A DNA stretch of 64,000 nucleotides from Mycobacterium genavense ATCC 51234. GTDB taxonomy: Bacteria; Actinomycetota; Actinomycetes; Mycobacteriales; Mycobacteriaceae. The stretch lies in the NCBI RefSeq assembly GCF_000526915.1, contig NZ_JAGZ01000003.1, positions 434,001 to 498,000 of the forward strand. Direction: 5' to 3'. This document shows, one piece after another, positions 9,658-17,743 of the stretch (the stretch's first letter is position 1; each line of letters opens with the position of its first letter). A program made the position numbers and the translations under genes. The notes beneath the pieces are model-generated. The model did no database searches, had not been told where the DNA came from, and saw only the letters and a list, made by a program, of their open reading frames with translations.

Positions 9658-9699
9658 ACACCGGGTCGAACATAAAAAACACCGGGTCGAACATAAAAA
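9658..9699. repeat. perfect 21-bp tandem duplication, intergenic
   Basis: Two exact back-to-back copies (9658-9678, 9679-9699) of a 21-bp unit starting ACACCGGGTCGAACAT and ending in an A-run. It lies between the UsfY-like gene and the DUF4193 gene, both on the minus strand, so it could alter spacing in the DUF4193 promoter or the UsfY-like gene's 3' end. It matches the style of the other short duplications in this window. Confidence 0.9.
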
Positions 9700-9745
9700 T
9701 TGCCCTCACGACAATTCGGTGGCTGCAGCGGCCGAGCGAACACGG

Positions 9746-10045
9746 TCAGCCGCTCGGCGGCGGCGCCGCAGCGGCCGATCCCATCGCTGCGAGCTGCAGT
9801 TCCGCCTGGCGGACCCGGCGCTGCGCGAAGTTCAGCCAGCCCAGGCCCGCAACACCGGAACCGGCGGCAAGAATCACCGCGACCAACCCGATGCGTACGT
9901 CGCCCGCGACCAACTCGTACCCGCCGACACCGAGGGTGACAACTCCGACCACGACCGCGATCAAGCCGGGGATGTTCGCGGTGAGTTTCAGCGTTTCGCC
10001 GGCGTGCTGACGCGGGGTGCCGGCATGGTCGATCGGGTAGTCCAT
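9746..10045 (-). CDS. UsfY-like small membrane protein
   Basis: 99 residues. The N-terminus MDYPIDHAGTPRQHAGETLK resembles the DHxRTTRxHAGE opening of mycobacterial UsfY proteins, which are encoded near usfX-sigF. Two transmembrane helices follow (about 27-45 and 52-72), then a cytosolic helix (RRVRQAELQLAAMG) and an Ala/Pro tail. Function unknown; UsfY-type proteins are linked to the general stress sigma factor SigF by position only. This copy is about 1.8 kb from a partner-switching module, which would fit a stress regulon, but no clear SigF promoter is visible upstream. Confidence 0.6.
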   Translation of the reverse strand: MDYPIDHAGTPRQHAGETLKLTANIPGLIAVVVGVVTLGVGGYELVAGDVRIGLVAVILAAGSGVAGLGWLNFAQRRVRQAELQLAAMGSAAAAPPPSG

Positions 10046-10187
10046 CTCGGCTCCTCACGAAACGTGTTGAGTATTAAAACTATTCACGGCGCCGGGGTGC
10101 TTACGGTTCAAGGCCCGGCAACCCGACAACACCCGGGTAACCGCCCGACGCCGTGTCAGGCGGCCGGCGGACGGGTATGCCGCAGCG

Positions 10188-10854
10188 ATGAACGCTCCCG
10201 CTGTCCTGTTCGACGTGGACGGAACCCTCGTCGATTCGAAATATCTGCACGTGTATGCGTGGCAACGAGCCTTCGACGCCGAAGGCATCGCGGTCGCTGC
10301 CTGGAAGATCCATCGCCGCATCGGGATGGACGGCTCGATTGGTGCGCACCCTTTCCGGCGACGGCGCTGAGGAGGTCCGGGACCGGCTCAGCGATGCGCA
10401 CAGCCGCTACTACCGGGAGACCACGCCCCTGCTGGCGCCGCTACCGGGCGCCAAGGAACTGCTGCACCGCGTCGCCGGGCTGGGCCTGCAGGTGATCCTA
10501 GCCAGTTCGGCGCCCGAGGACGAACTCGAGATGCTGCGCAAGGTGCTCGACTGTGACGACGTGATCGCCGCAACGACGTCGTCGCGCGACGTCGACACCG
10601 CCAAACCCGAGCCGGGCATTGTGCAAGTAGCGCTGGATCGGGCGGGGGTGATAGCCGGGGACGCGGTGTTCGTCGGCGACAGCGTCTGGGATGCCCACGC
10701 CGCCAAGGCTGCCGACGTGCCATGCATCGGGGTGTGCAGCGGCGGCATCGCGGCTGCCGAATTGCAAGCGGCCGGCGCGGCTCCGGTCTTCGCCGACCCG
10801 CGGGACCTGCTCGACCAGCTCGAGTCCAACCGCATCGGCACGCTGGCTGACTAG
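10188..10854 (+). pseudogene. HAD-superfamily hydrolase, frameshifted
   Basis: A haloacid dehalogenase-like phosphatase split across two frames. The first frame (from ATG 10188) has the catalytic motif I FDVDGTLVDS and runs to GMDGS. The second frame resumes directly with LVRTLSGDGAEEVRD and contains the remaining motifs (ILASSAPEDELEM, a KPEPGI Lys motif, VFVGDSVWD) to the stop at 10854. A single extra A near 10338 (TCGATTGGTG, where TCGTTGGTG would keep frame) accounts for the break. Without it the product would be about 221 residues, normal for a phosphoglycolate/beta-phosphoglucomutase-like HAD enzyme. The stop codon overlaps that of the convergent DUF6328 gene. Confidence 0.8.
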
Positions 10855-11351
10855 TCGCCGTGGGTGCGCAGCGAAAGGGGCAGCAGCCACCAAAAGCAAA
10901 TGAACAGCGCGAGCGCACACGCGCCGGCGATCAGCCCCGCCGTGGTCCCGGCCACCGCGACGAAGACGATGACCGTCACCCCGGTCAGGGCCAGCCCGAG
11001 CAACGCCAGCCCCGCGTAGGCACACCGGTGCGCGGCCGACACCAGAACCTGCAGGCGGTGCCGCCGGAACAGCAGCCGGTGAATGCCTACCGGCGCGATC
11101 AGCAGCACCGTTGCGCCCACCGAGCAGCCCACCGTCGCCAGAAACACCGCCCGCATCTCGTCACTGAGTACGTCGAAGCGTTGTTGGAACGGCAGCGTCA
11201 GCAGGAAACCGGTCAGCAGTTGCACGCCGGTCTGCACCACGCGCAGTTCCTGCAACAGGCTGTTCCAGTTGCGGTCCAGCCGCTCGGTTTCGGTCTCGCC
11301 ACGGTGATCGCGGTCCCAGCGCTGGTCGTCTTCCGGGTGGTCGACATCCAT
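10851..11351 (-). CDS. DUF6328 four-TM membrane protein
   Basis: 166 residues. An acidic, charged N-terminal segment (DHPEDDQRWDRDHRGETETERLDRNWNSLLQELRVVQTG) is followed by four transmembrane helices at about 45-60, 69-90, 104-125 and 130-150. The WNSLLQELRVVQTGVQLLTGFLLTLPF signature with downstream FQQRF is characteristic of DUF6328, common in actinobacteria and often next to stress or anti-sigma genes. No function is known. It ends opposite the HAD pseudogene and follows the STAS gene on the same strand after 19 bp, so these two may form a small operon. Confidence 0.8.
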   Translation of the reverse strand: MDVDHPEDDQRWDRDHRGETETERLDRNWNSLLQELRVVQTGVQLLTGFLLTLPFQQRFDVLSDEMRAVFLATVGCSVGATVLLIAPVGIHRLLFRRHRLQVLVSAAHRCAYAGLALLGLALTGVTVIVFVAVAGTTAGLIAGACALALFICFWWLLPLSLRTHGD

Positions 11352-11370
11352 CTGCGGCGATCGTGCGAGG

Positions 11371-11739
11371 TCAGCCGCTGAGCTTGCCGTCCCGCACGGC
11401 GGTCAACGCGTCATCCAGCGTCGGGTACAGCGGGAACGTCTTGTCCAGACCGGTCAGGTGAATCGGGCGTCGGGTCGCCGGACCCCGCGCGACCACCCCG
11501 AACTCCGCCGTCTTGCCGAGTTTCTCGTAGGTCGCCGCCAGGATCTTCAGCCCGACCGAGCCGAGGAACTCCACCGCGGACAGGTCGATGACTAGCGCCG
11601 TCGGCCCTTCCGCGAAGACTGCACCAATGGCTTGCTCCAGGGCCGGAGCGGTGACCAAATCGATTTCACCGCTGACACTGACCACGGACACCCCATCGTG
11701 GTCCGCAACCAACGTGGTAATCGAATCAGGAGCTGACAA
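11371..11739 (-). CDS. STAS-domain anti-anti-sigma factor
   Basis: 122-residue single STAS domain protein. GEIDLVTAPALEQAI and VIDLSAVEFLGSVGLKIL are the core strand-helix motifs; the Ser in FLGSVGL corresponds to the phosphorylated Ser of SpoIIAA/RsbV-type antagonists. When dephosphorylated such proteins bind an anti-sigma kinase and free the sigma factor. It diverges from the RsbR-S-T-X-U-like module starting at 11899, so it is a plausible substrate of the RsbU-like phosphatase or the kinase-like domains encoded there, though that pairing is inferred from position. Start ATG at 11739. Confidence 0.85.
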   Translation of the reverse strand: MSAPDSITTLVADHDGVSVVSVSGEIDLVTAPALEQAIGAVFAEGPTALVIDLSAVEFLGSVGLKILAATYEKLGKTAEFGVVARGPATRRPIHLTGLDKTFPLYPTLDDALTAVRDGKLSG

Positions 11740-11898
11740 TGGCGATCCTTCGTCCGGGTCTTAGGTGTGGTGCAAGCCTAACCTGCCTTGCGAACTGCGA
11801 GAAGAAGAAGACCTCAATACCTGCCCCGCGTCCAATCACGGTAGTCTCCCCATAGACCCTGCGCACTGCGGAGCGCGACTCGGCACCCGGAAGGCCAG

Positions 11899-12778
11899 AT
11901 GTCAGATTCCAGCAGCACCGGCACCACCACAAGCGTCTCGAGCGAAGGTCTACTTCCGCAGTTGGTGCAGCATCTCCGGCAGAATCGCACCAACCTGCGC
12001 GAGGAATGGGCCCGCCGCATCACCGAGGCGGAGTTGCTGACCGCGATGACGCCCGAGGAGATTTTCTCCGAGGCGACCGCGGTGTACGACAACTACGTCG
12101 AGGTGCTCGAGACCGGTAGCGTCGAGGCGCTGCAGGACTACGCCCGCGACCTGTCCGAACGCATCATCCCGCGGGGCGTGGAAACCGACGAGGTGCTCGG
12201 CATCGTGCTGCTGCTGCGTGACGTGCTGGCGCTCGCTGTTCGAGAAGTACCAAACCGAGTTCGACATGCTGAACCGGGTGCTGGACGCCTACGAACCCGC
12301 GGCCAACCGCATCGCCAACACCGTGGGTGTGAGCTTCGTGCAGGAACGCGAACGCATCATTCGCCAGCAGCAGGAGGCCATTCGCGAACTGTCCACGCCG
12401 GTGCTGCAGGTGCGCGAGCAGCTGCTGATTCTGCCGATCATCGGTGTGCTGGACAGCCAACGCGCCCGGCAGGTCACCGAGCAGCTGCTGCGAGCCATCC
12501 GCGCCAACCTCGCGAAAGTCGTCGTCATCGACATCACCGGTGTGCCCACCATCGACTCCACCGTGGCCAACCACCTGGTGCAGACGGTCGATGCGTCCGG
12601 CCTGATGGGCGCGAGCGTGATCATCACCGGCCTGTCCTCGGAAATCGCCCTGACGCTGGTGACGATCGGACTGGATCTGTCGAAGATGAACGCCGTCGGT
12701 GACCTACAGGGTGGTATCGAAGAAGCCGAGCGGTTGCTCGACTACGAAGTCACGCGTACCGGCGAGCTGACCGGGTGA
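11899..12778 (+). pseudogene. RsbR-like stressosome scaffold, frameshifted
   Basis: An RsbR-type protein interrupted near 12230. The first frame from ATG 11899 encodes the N-terminal helical sensor part (EEWARRITEAELLTAMTPEE...) up to VLLLRDVLA. The continuation SLFEKYQTEFDMLNRV lies in another frame and carries on through the C-terminal STAS domain (RELSTPVLQVREQLLILPI, then DITGVPTIDSTVANHL) to the stop at 12778. Restoring two bases (GCGCGC for GCGC) would rejoin them into a protein of about 293 residues. In stressosomes RsbR proteins form the shell with RsbS and are phosphorylated by RsbT. As it stands, only a truncated sensor fragment lacking STAS could be made. Confidence 0.85.
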
Positions 12779-12800
12779 GCGCAACGAGCACGGGCGCCGT

Positions 12801-13192
12801 ATGCCAGTACCCATTCTGAAACAGGGATCGATTCTTATCGCTTCGGTGCAGGCCGCACTCACCGACTCCGACGCCGAACGGTTGCGCTACGACCTGATGG
12901 AGCGGGGGTCAGCCAATTACGCGCACAGGGCATCATCGTGGACGTCACTGCCATCGACGTGATGGACTCGTTCGCCGCCCGGTCGCTGCGCACGATCGCA
13001 CACATGACCCGACTGCGCGGCGCGGACACCGTGATCGTGGGGCTGCAACCAGAAGTGGCCTTCGCGATGGTTCAACTGGGGCTGGCGTTCGACGACATGA
13101 ACACCGCGTTGGATCTGGAGGAGGGCCTTGCCCTCCTGAATCGCAAACGGGGAGTAGGCAAACCGATGATCGGGCGCGACGGTGGCGGCTGA
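12801..13192 (+). pseudogene. RsbS-like STAS scaffold, frameshifted
   Basis: Starts ATG 12801 with MPVPILKQGSILIASVQAAL, the classic RsbS opening. The frame breaks in a G5 run at 12904-12908; with three G's it would read ERVSQLRAQGIIVDV and join the downstream frame DVTAIDVMDSFAARSL, which includes the Ser of the MDSFA motif phosphorylated by RsbT in Bacillus. The remainder (TVIVGLQPEVAFAMVQLGL) is full STAS sequence to the stop at 13192. Repaired length would be about 130 residues. This is the second adjacent scaffold gene lost by a small indel. Its 3' end overlaps the RsbT start by 11 bp. Confidence 0.85.
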
Positions 13193-13592
13193 CGTTGTCG
13201 TCGACATCAATAATTCCGACGACATCGTCGAAGCCCGCAAGGCCGGACATCAGCTCGCACTCGACCTCGGGTTTTCGCTGACCGACGTCACCATGATCGC
13301 CACGGCGATCTCCGAAATCGCCAGAAACATCACCAGCTACGCGGGCCGCGGCACGGTACGGGTCATGGTGGCAGACCGGGACGGCCGTCAGGCACTGGTC
13401 GTCCGTGCCGAGGACGACGGCCCGGGCATCGTCGACATCGAGCGCGCGATGGAGGACGGGTACTCCACCGGCCGCGGGCTGGGCATGGGCCTGCCCGGGG
13501 CACGCCGATTGATGGACCGACTGATCGTGGAATCCGCGCTCGGCAAGGGAACGGTCATCGAGATGTGGAAATGGGTGCCGGGCCGTGCGTGA
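13182..13592 (+). CDS. RsbT-like serine/threonine kinase (switch kinase)
   Basis: 136 residues from GTG 13182. A GHKL-type ATPase/kinase with the N box ISEIARNITSYAG, G1 box DDGPGI and G2 box GRGLGMGLPGARRL. RsbT phosphorylates RsbR and RsbS in stressosomes, then leaves them to activate an RsbU phosphatase. The gene is intact, although both presumed scaffold genes upstream are frameshifted. It overlaps the RsbS remnant by 11 bp and the next gene by 8 bp, so the module is cotranscribed. Family assignment is firm; the partner relationships are inferred from order. Confidence 0.9.
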   Translation: MAADVVVDINNSDDIVEARKAGHQLALDLGFSLTDVTMIATAISEIARNITSYAGRGTVRVMVADRDGRQALVVRAEDDGPGIVDIERAMEDGYSTGRGLGMGLPGARRLMDRLIVESALGKGTVIEMWKWVPGRA

Positions 13593-14214
13593 AAACGGTC
13601 GAGTAGGGCCGATCGAGTGGGCGAACGCCGGACGCCCACTACCCGGTGAGAACACCAGCGGCGATCGAAAGATCGCGGTCGCGCTGGACGACGACGACGC
13701 AGCCCTGTTCGGGGTGATCGACGGCCTCGGTCACGGTCCGGCCGCCGCGACCGCCGCGATGCAGGCCGTCGACGCGGTCCAGCGGGCATCCCGCGAACGG
13801 CTCGAAGTCTTGATACAGCTGTGCCACCGGGTGTTGGCCGGGACCAGAGGCGTCGCGATGACCTTGGCGCGGGTGGATTTCCAGACCAATACACTCACCT
13901 GGACCGGGGTGGGAAACGTCAGAGCCAACCTCGTCTCCAAGGACGCGACCGGTGTCCGCATCCGATCCAGTGCACGCCTTGCCGCCGGCATCGTCGGCTA
14001 TCGCATCCCGGAAATCAGGCCTGCCCAGGTGGTTTCACTGCGGGTCGGCGATCTAATCGTGCTAGCCAGCGACGGCATCGCGGAGGATCATCTAGACCAT
14101 ATCGATTTCGCCGCCTCGGCCACGGTGATCGCCGACCACATTCTGACCAAACACGCGAAGGAAACCGACGACGCCATGGTGCTCACAGCGCGTCACCGCG
14201 GGGCCTCCACATGA
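13585..14214 (+). CDS. RsbX-like PP2C/SpoIIE-type phosphatase
   Basis: 209 residues, start GTG 13585 overlapping the RsbT stop. A small PP2C-like fold: GVIDGLGHGPAAATAA is the metal-binding DGxGHG motif, TWTGVGNVRANL is the core strand region, and LIVLASDGIAEDHL plus KETDDAMVLTARH contain the distal Asp motifs. RsbX phosphatases reset stressosomes by dephosphorylating RsbS/RsbR. Its substrates here would be products of the two broken genes upstream, so its present role is unclear. No lesion is visible. The next gene starts in an ATGA overlap. Confidence 0.88.
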   Translation: MRENGRVGPIEWANAGRPLPGENTSGDRKIAVALDDDDAALFGVIDGLGHGPAAATAAMQAVDAVQRASRERLEVLIQLCHRVLAGTRGVAMTLARVDFQTNTLTWTGVGNVRANLVSKDATGVRIRSSARLAAGIVGYRIPEIRPAQVVSLRVGDLIVLASDGIAEDHLDHIDFAASATVIADHILTKHAKETDDAMVLTARHRGAST

Positions 14215-16448
14215 CCGAGGCAGACGACTTTCACGCCCAATATCTCGCCGCGCTGCGGACCTATCTACAGGCGCGCGACGACAACATCCTGGCCGTCGGC
14301 CACGAGCTCGGCCGCCGGGCACTGCAGGAACAAATCAGCATGCTCGACATCATCGAGCAACACGTTCACATGGTCCTCAAGCTGTCCGAGAACATCCAGA
14401 TCGACGCACCGCTCGCACTGGAATTCCTGCTGCAGACGCTGGCCCCGCTCGACGTCGCGACCCGAGGATTCCTCGACGGCACCAAGCGCTACGCCGAGCA
14501 GCGCGCTCGCGCCGACGATCTGGCGGAGCGGGACAAATTCCGTACCGCCCTGGTGAATTCGTTGCAGGAAGGCTTTTTCGTCGCCGACCACGAAGGCTCG
14601 ATCATCGAGATGAACAACGCGTTCATCGAGATCCTCGGCTATCCCGCCGAGGGCTTGCCCTACCGGTGGCCGCACCCGTGGCTGGTCGACAAGAAGACCG
14701 CCCGAGAACACCAATCCCGGGTCCGCAGCGAGGGCGGCACCCAGTACGAAACACCGATTCGGCATCGCGACGGCCACCTTGCCTGGGTGATGGTGAGCAT
14801 CAATGCCGTCAAGGAATCCGACGCCGCCCAAGCCGTGTACGTGGGCACGATTCGCGATGTCACCGCCGAACGGGCATTCGCGGCTCGGGAGAGCGCCGTC
14901 TTACGTCTGGCCACCGCCGTCGCGGTCGCCAAAAGTGTCGCCGAGCTGCTGGCGATCACCCTCGACGAATGCCGCACGGCAATCGGCGTACAGCGGGTAA
15001 TCGCCGTGACCTGGCCCGGCGGCGACGGCGAACCGACCGTCCAGGTGGCGGGTGAACCCGCCGTGACGACCTGGCGCGAACTGGATCCCTGGCTGCGCGA
15101 CACCTTTCAGGATGCCCGCCAACAGCTGCCATTGACCGCCAAAACCGTTGAGCGGCCGAACAAACCCGGCAAGGCGCAGGGGTTGGTCGCGGTGCTCTCG
15201 GGCACCGGAGACCTTGCCCTGTGGTTGGAACTCGGTGCGCCGCGCTGGCTCAGCGCGGAGGATCGGCTTTTGGTCACCGTGCTGATCGGTCACCTCAGTT
15301 TGGCCATGCAGCATGTGCGCCAGTTCGAAAGTGCCCGCGAGACATCGCTGACATTGCAGCGCGCCATGCTGCCGCCGATCGAGCCCCCGCCGAGGTTCGC
15401 GATGCGCTACGAACCCGCCGTCTTGCCGTTGGAGATCGGCGGCGACTGGTACGACGTACTGCGGATCGGCGATCACCGCATCGGCATCGTCGTCGGCGAC
15501 TGCGTGGGGCGGGGGCTGCCCGCCGCGGCGATCATGGGTCAGTTGCGCAGCTCGGCGCGCGCGCTGTTGATCAACGGCACCCGACCCGCACTGTTGCTCG
15601 AACAACTCGACCTGGCAGCGTCGCTCATCCCAAATGCCTACTGCACCACCGTTTTTCTGGCGATCCTGGACACCGAATCGGGAATGTTGGAGTACAGCAA
15701 CGCCGGTCACATGCCCGCGGTGCTCGCCGGCCCGTCGGGCACCACCGTGCTCAGCGACGCCCGGTCGGTGCCGCTCGCGGTCCTGCGCGATCAGCCCCGC
15801 CCGCAAGTCTCCCGCCGGCTGCCGTCCGGCTCCACGTTGATGGTGTTCACCGACGGATTGGTCGAACGCAAACACGAGTCGCTCGACGACGGAATATTCC
15901 GGGCCGCAGAGGTTTTGGTGGAAACGAGGACGTTGCCGCTGGATGCCGTCGCGGATGCGGTACTTCGTGAGCTGGCGCCGACGACGGGATACGACGATGA
16001 CGTGGCCATGGTGATCTATCGGCACCAGCAGGTGCCGCTGCGAATCGAAACACACGCAATCGCAGACGAATTGGCCAGCATCCGACACCGGTTGGCCGAC
16101 TGGCTGCGGGCCGCGGACGTCCCGGGTGACCTCATCGACGACATCGTGCTGGTCGTCAACGAAGGCTGCACCAACTGCGTCGAACACGCCTACCGTGGGC
16201 ACGGCTTCGGAACAACGAGGCTCGAGGTCAAAACCGTGGACGGCGAAGTCCGCGCCCGCATCACCGACCACGGCTCCTGGAAACCGCCGGCGATCAACCC
16301 GGGCAACAGCGGGCGTGGCCTGATCCTGATGCGCGCGATCAGCAACGCGATGGAAATCGACAGCAGCCCAACCGGAACCGTCGTGGACATCACCTTCCGG
16401 CTACCGGCGGCACTCGCAGGCGCCGACGACAGGTCCGGTGGCCGCTAG
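14211..16448 (+). CDS. RsbU-like multidomain phosphatase (RsbU_N-PAS-GAF-SpoIIE-HATPase)
   Basis: 745 residues from ATG 14211 (ATGA overlap). Domains in order: an RsbU_N-like helical domain (about 10-100), which in Bacillus RsbU binds RsbT; a PAS domain (about 112-225, SLQEGFFVADHEGSIIEMNN); a GAF domain (about 236-375); a SpoIIE/PP2C phosphatase (about 381-603, with GGDWYDVLRI, VVGDCVGRGLPAA and the YDDDVAMV end motif); and a C-terminal HATPase_c anti-sigma-type domain (about 610-740, VNEGCTNCVEHAY and GRGLILM). It therefore combines the output phosphatase with an RsbW-like kinase fold. Likely substrate: a STAS anti-anti-sigma factor such as the one at 11371-11739. The open frame extends upstream of 14211, but the domain start and overlap favour this ATG. 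Confidence 0.88.
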   Translation: MTEADDFHAQYLAALRTYLQARDDNILAVGHELGRRALQEQISMLDIIEQHVHMVLKLSENIQIDAPLALEFLLQTLAPLDVATRGFLDGTKRYAEQRARADDLAERDKFRTALVNSLQEGFFVADHEGSIIEMNNAFIEILGYPAEGLPYRWPHPWLVDKKTAREHQSRVRSEGGTQYETPIRHRDGHLAWVMVSINAVKESDAAQAVYVGTIRDVTAERAFAARESAVLRLATAVAVAKSVAELLAITLDECRTAIGVQRVIAVTWPGGDGEPTVQVAGEPAVTTWRELDPWLRDTFQDARQQLPLTAKTVERPNKPGKAQGLVAVLSGTGDLALWLELGAPRWLSAEDRLLVTVLIGHLSLAMQHVRQFESARETSLTLQRAMLPPIEPPPRFAMRYEPAVLPLEIGGDWYDVLRIGDHRIGIVVGDCVGRGLPAAAIMGQLRSSARALLINGTRPALLLEQLDLAASLIPNAYCTTVFLAILDTESGMLEYSNAGHMPAVLAGPSGTTVLSDARSVPLAVLRDQPRPQVSRRLPSGSTLMVFTDGLVERKHESLDDGIFRAAEVLVETRTLPLDAVADAVLRELAPTTGYDDDVAMVIYRHQQVPLRIETHAIADELASIRHRLADWLRAADVPGDLIDDIVLVVNEGCTNCVEHAYRGHGFGTTRLEVKTVDGEVRARITDHGSWKPPAINPGNSGRGLILMRAISNAMEIDSSPTGTVVDITFRLPAALAGADDRSGGR

Positions 16449-16512
16449 CAAGCGCCAAGCCGATGCGGCTGAAACCGTTTGCGGCCGGTGAGTTCGTGGT
16501 ATCTACAAGGAC

Positions 16513-17532
16513 GTGACTCAAGCGTCAATCAGCGTTGAACCCGCCCTGCCGGCAGCACATGGACCGTTGTCGACGGCGGTGCGTCGCGCGTTGGCGGGGC
16601 CGCCCTCCGGGGATCACCTGGCACGTATCGGCGCATCCGTGGGCGATTCGGACCCCTATGACCTCGACCTGCAGCTGGCCCTGTGCATGTGCTACGAGCT
16701 GCACTACCGGGGCTTTGCGGGCGTGGATCCCACCTGGGAGTGGAATCCCGACTTGCTGCGGCTGCGCGCCGAACTCGAGCGTGTCTTTTTGGCGGGTGTG
16801 CGCCGCGATGTCGGCCCCATCGAGCCGGACCGCACCGCCGCCGCGGAGATGGACGCGATGTCCGTCGAGCCCGTCAACGGCACCGGGCCGTCGTACTACC
16901 TACGCGACACCGGCACCTGGCAACAGATGCGCGAATACTTCGTGCATCGATCGATGTACCACCTCAAGGAGGGCGATCCGCACGCCTGGGCCATCCCCCG
17001 GCTGACCGGCGGCGCCAAAGCGGCCTTCGTGGCTGTCGAGTTCGACGAGTACGGCGCCGGACAGGGCCACCGACTACACCAACAGCTGTTCGCGGATCTG
17101 TTGACGGCGGCCGATCTGGACTCGACCTATCTGGGCTACCTCGACGAGGTGCCCGCCGAAGCCCTGGCGGTCGTCAACCTGATGTCGCTGTTCGGGCTGC
17201 ACCGCCAACTGCGTGGTGCGGCCATCGGGCATTTCACCGCCACCGAGATCACGTCATCGCCGGGATCCCGGCGCATGGCCCAGGCGCTCGAACGGATGGG
17301 CGCGCCGGCGGCGTGTGTCGAGTTCTACCGCGAACACGTCGAGGCCGACGCGGTCCACGAACAGGTGGTACGCCTCGACGTAGTCGGTGATCTTGTTGCC
17401 CGCGAGCCGGAGCTGAACCGCGACATCATTTTCGGGATACGCGCCCTGATGGTGGTCGAGGATCGCCTGGCGGACCACATCATGACGGCCTGGAAGCAGG
17501 ACCGGACGTCGTTGCGGCGTCCACTCAATTAG
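16513..17532 (+). CDS. iron-containing redox enzyme (haem-oxygenase-like di-iron family)
   Basis: 339 residues from GTG 16513. All-helical protein of the haem-oxygenase-like 'iron-containing redox enzyme' family. Candidate iron ligands lie in three helices: E62 and H64 (CYELHYRGF), the DEYGAGQGHRLHQQLF helix, and EFYREHVEADAVHEQVV. Related enzymes are di-iron oxygenases/oxidases acting on varied small molecules; the substrate here is not known. It is convergent with a CDGSH Fe-S protein and a methyltransferase on the other strand. Its end carries a perfect 9-bp tandem duplication covering the stop codon. Confidence 0.8.
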   Translation: MTQASISVEPALPAAHGPLSTAVRRALAGPPSGDHLARIGASVGDSDPYDLDLQLALCMCYELHYRGFAGVDPTWEWNPDLLRLRAELERVFLAGVRRDVGPIEPDRTAAAEMDAMSVEPVNGTGPSYYLRDTGTWQQMREYFVHRSMYHLKEGDPHAWAIPRLTGGAKAAFVAVEFDEYGAGQGHRLHQQLFADLLTAADLDSTYLGYLDEVPAEALAVVNLMSLFGLHRQLRGAAIGHFTATEITSSPGSRRMAQALERMGAPAACVEFYREHVEADAVHEQVVRLDVVGDLVAREPELNRDIIFGIRALMVVEDRLADHIMTAWKQDRTSLRRPLN

Positions 17533-17541
17533 CTCAATTAG
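17524..17541. repeat. 9-bp tandem duplication at convergent gene ends
   Basis: CTCAATTAG occurs twice back to back (17524-17532, 17533-17541). The first copy contains the stop codon of the di-iron enzyme and the second lies over the stop region of the CDGSH gene on the opposite strand. Effect on coding is nil or minimal. Confidence 0.85.
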
Positions 17542-17743
17542 GCGCTGGGCCAACGCTTTCGACGCGCCGGCAGCGCCGGTGACTGGTGTCGCACAGCGGG
17601 TACTCTTTGCTCCGGCCGCAGGTGCAGATGGCGACCATGAACCGGTCGGATTCGACCACCCGGCCGTCGTCGACCTCGATGCGCACCGGGCCGGGCACCA
17701 GGACGGGACCCTTGGGTACCACGCGCACCCGGGTTCCGGTCAT
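17534..17743 (-). CDS. CDGSH-type iron-sulfur protein
   Basis: 69 residues, ATG 17743-17741. The core CTCGRSKEYPLCDTSH matches the CDGSH signature (C-x-C-x2-S-x3-P-x-C-D-x-[ST]-H; here the Gly after Asp is missing), which binds a [2Fe-2S] cluster through three Cys and one His. The N-terminal part is a small beta domain (VRVVPKGPVLVPGPVRIEV). Such proteins shuttle electrons or clusters. The ATGA overlap with the upstream methyltransferase stop makes these two a coupled pair, and the gene faces the di-iron enzyme 2 bp away end to end. Confidence 0.85.
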   Translation of the reverse strand: MTGTRVRVVPKGPVLVPGPVRIEVDDGRVVESDRFMVAICTCGRSKEYPLCDTSHRRCRRVESVGPAPN

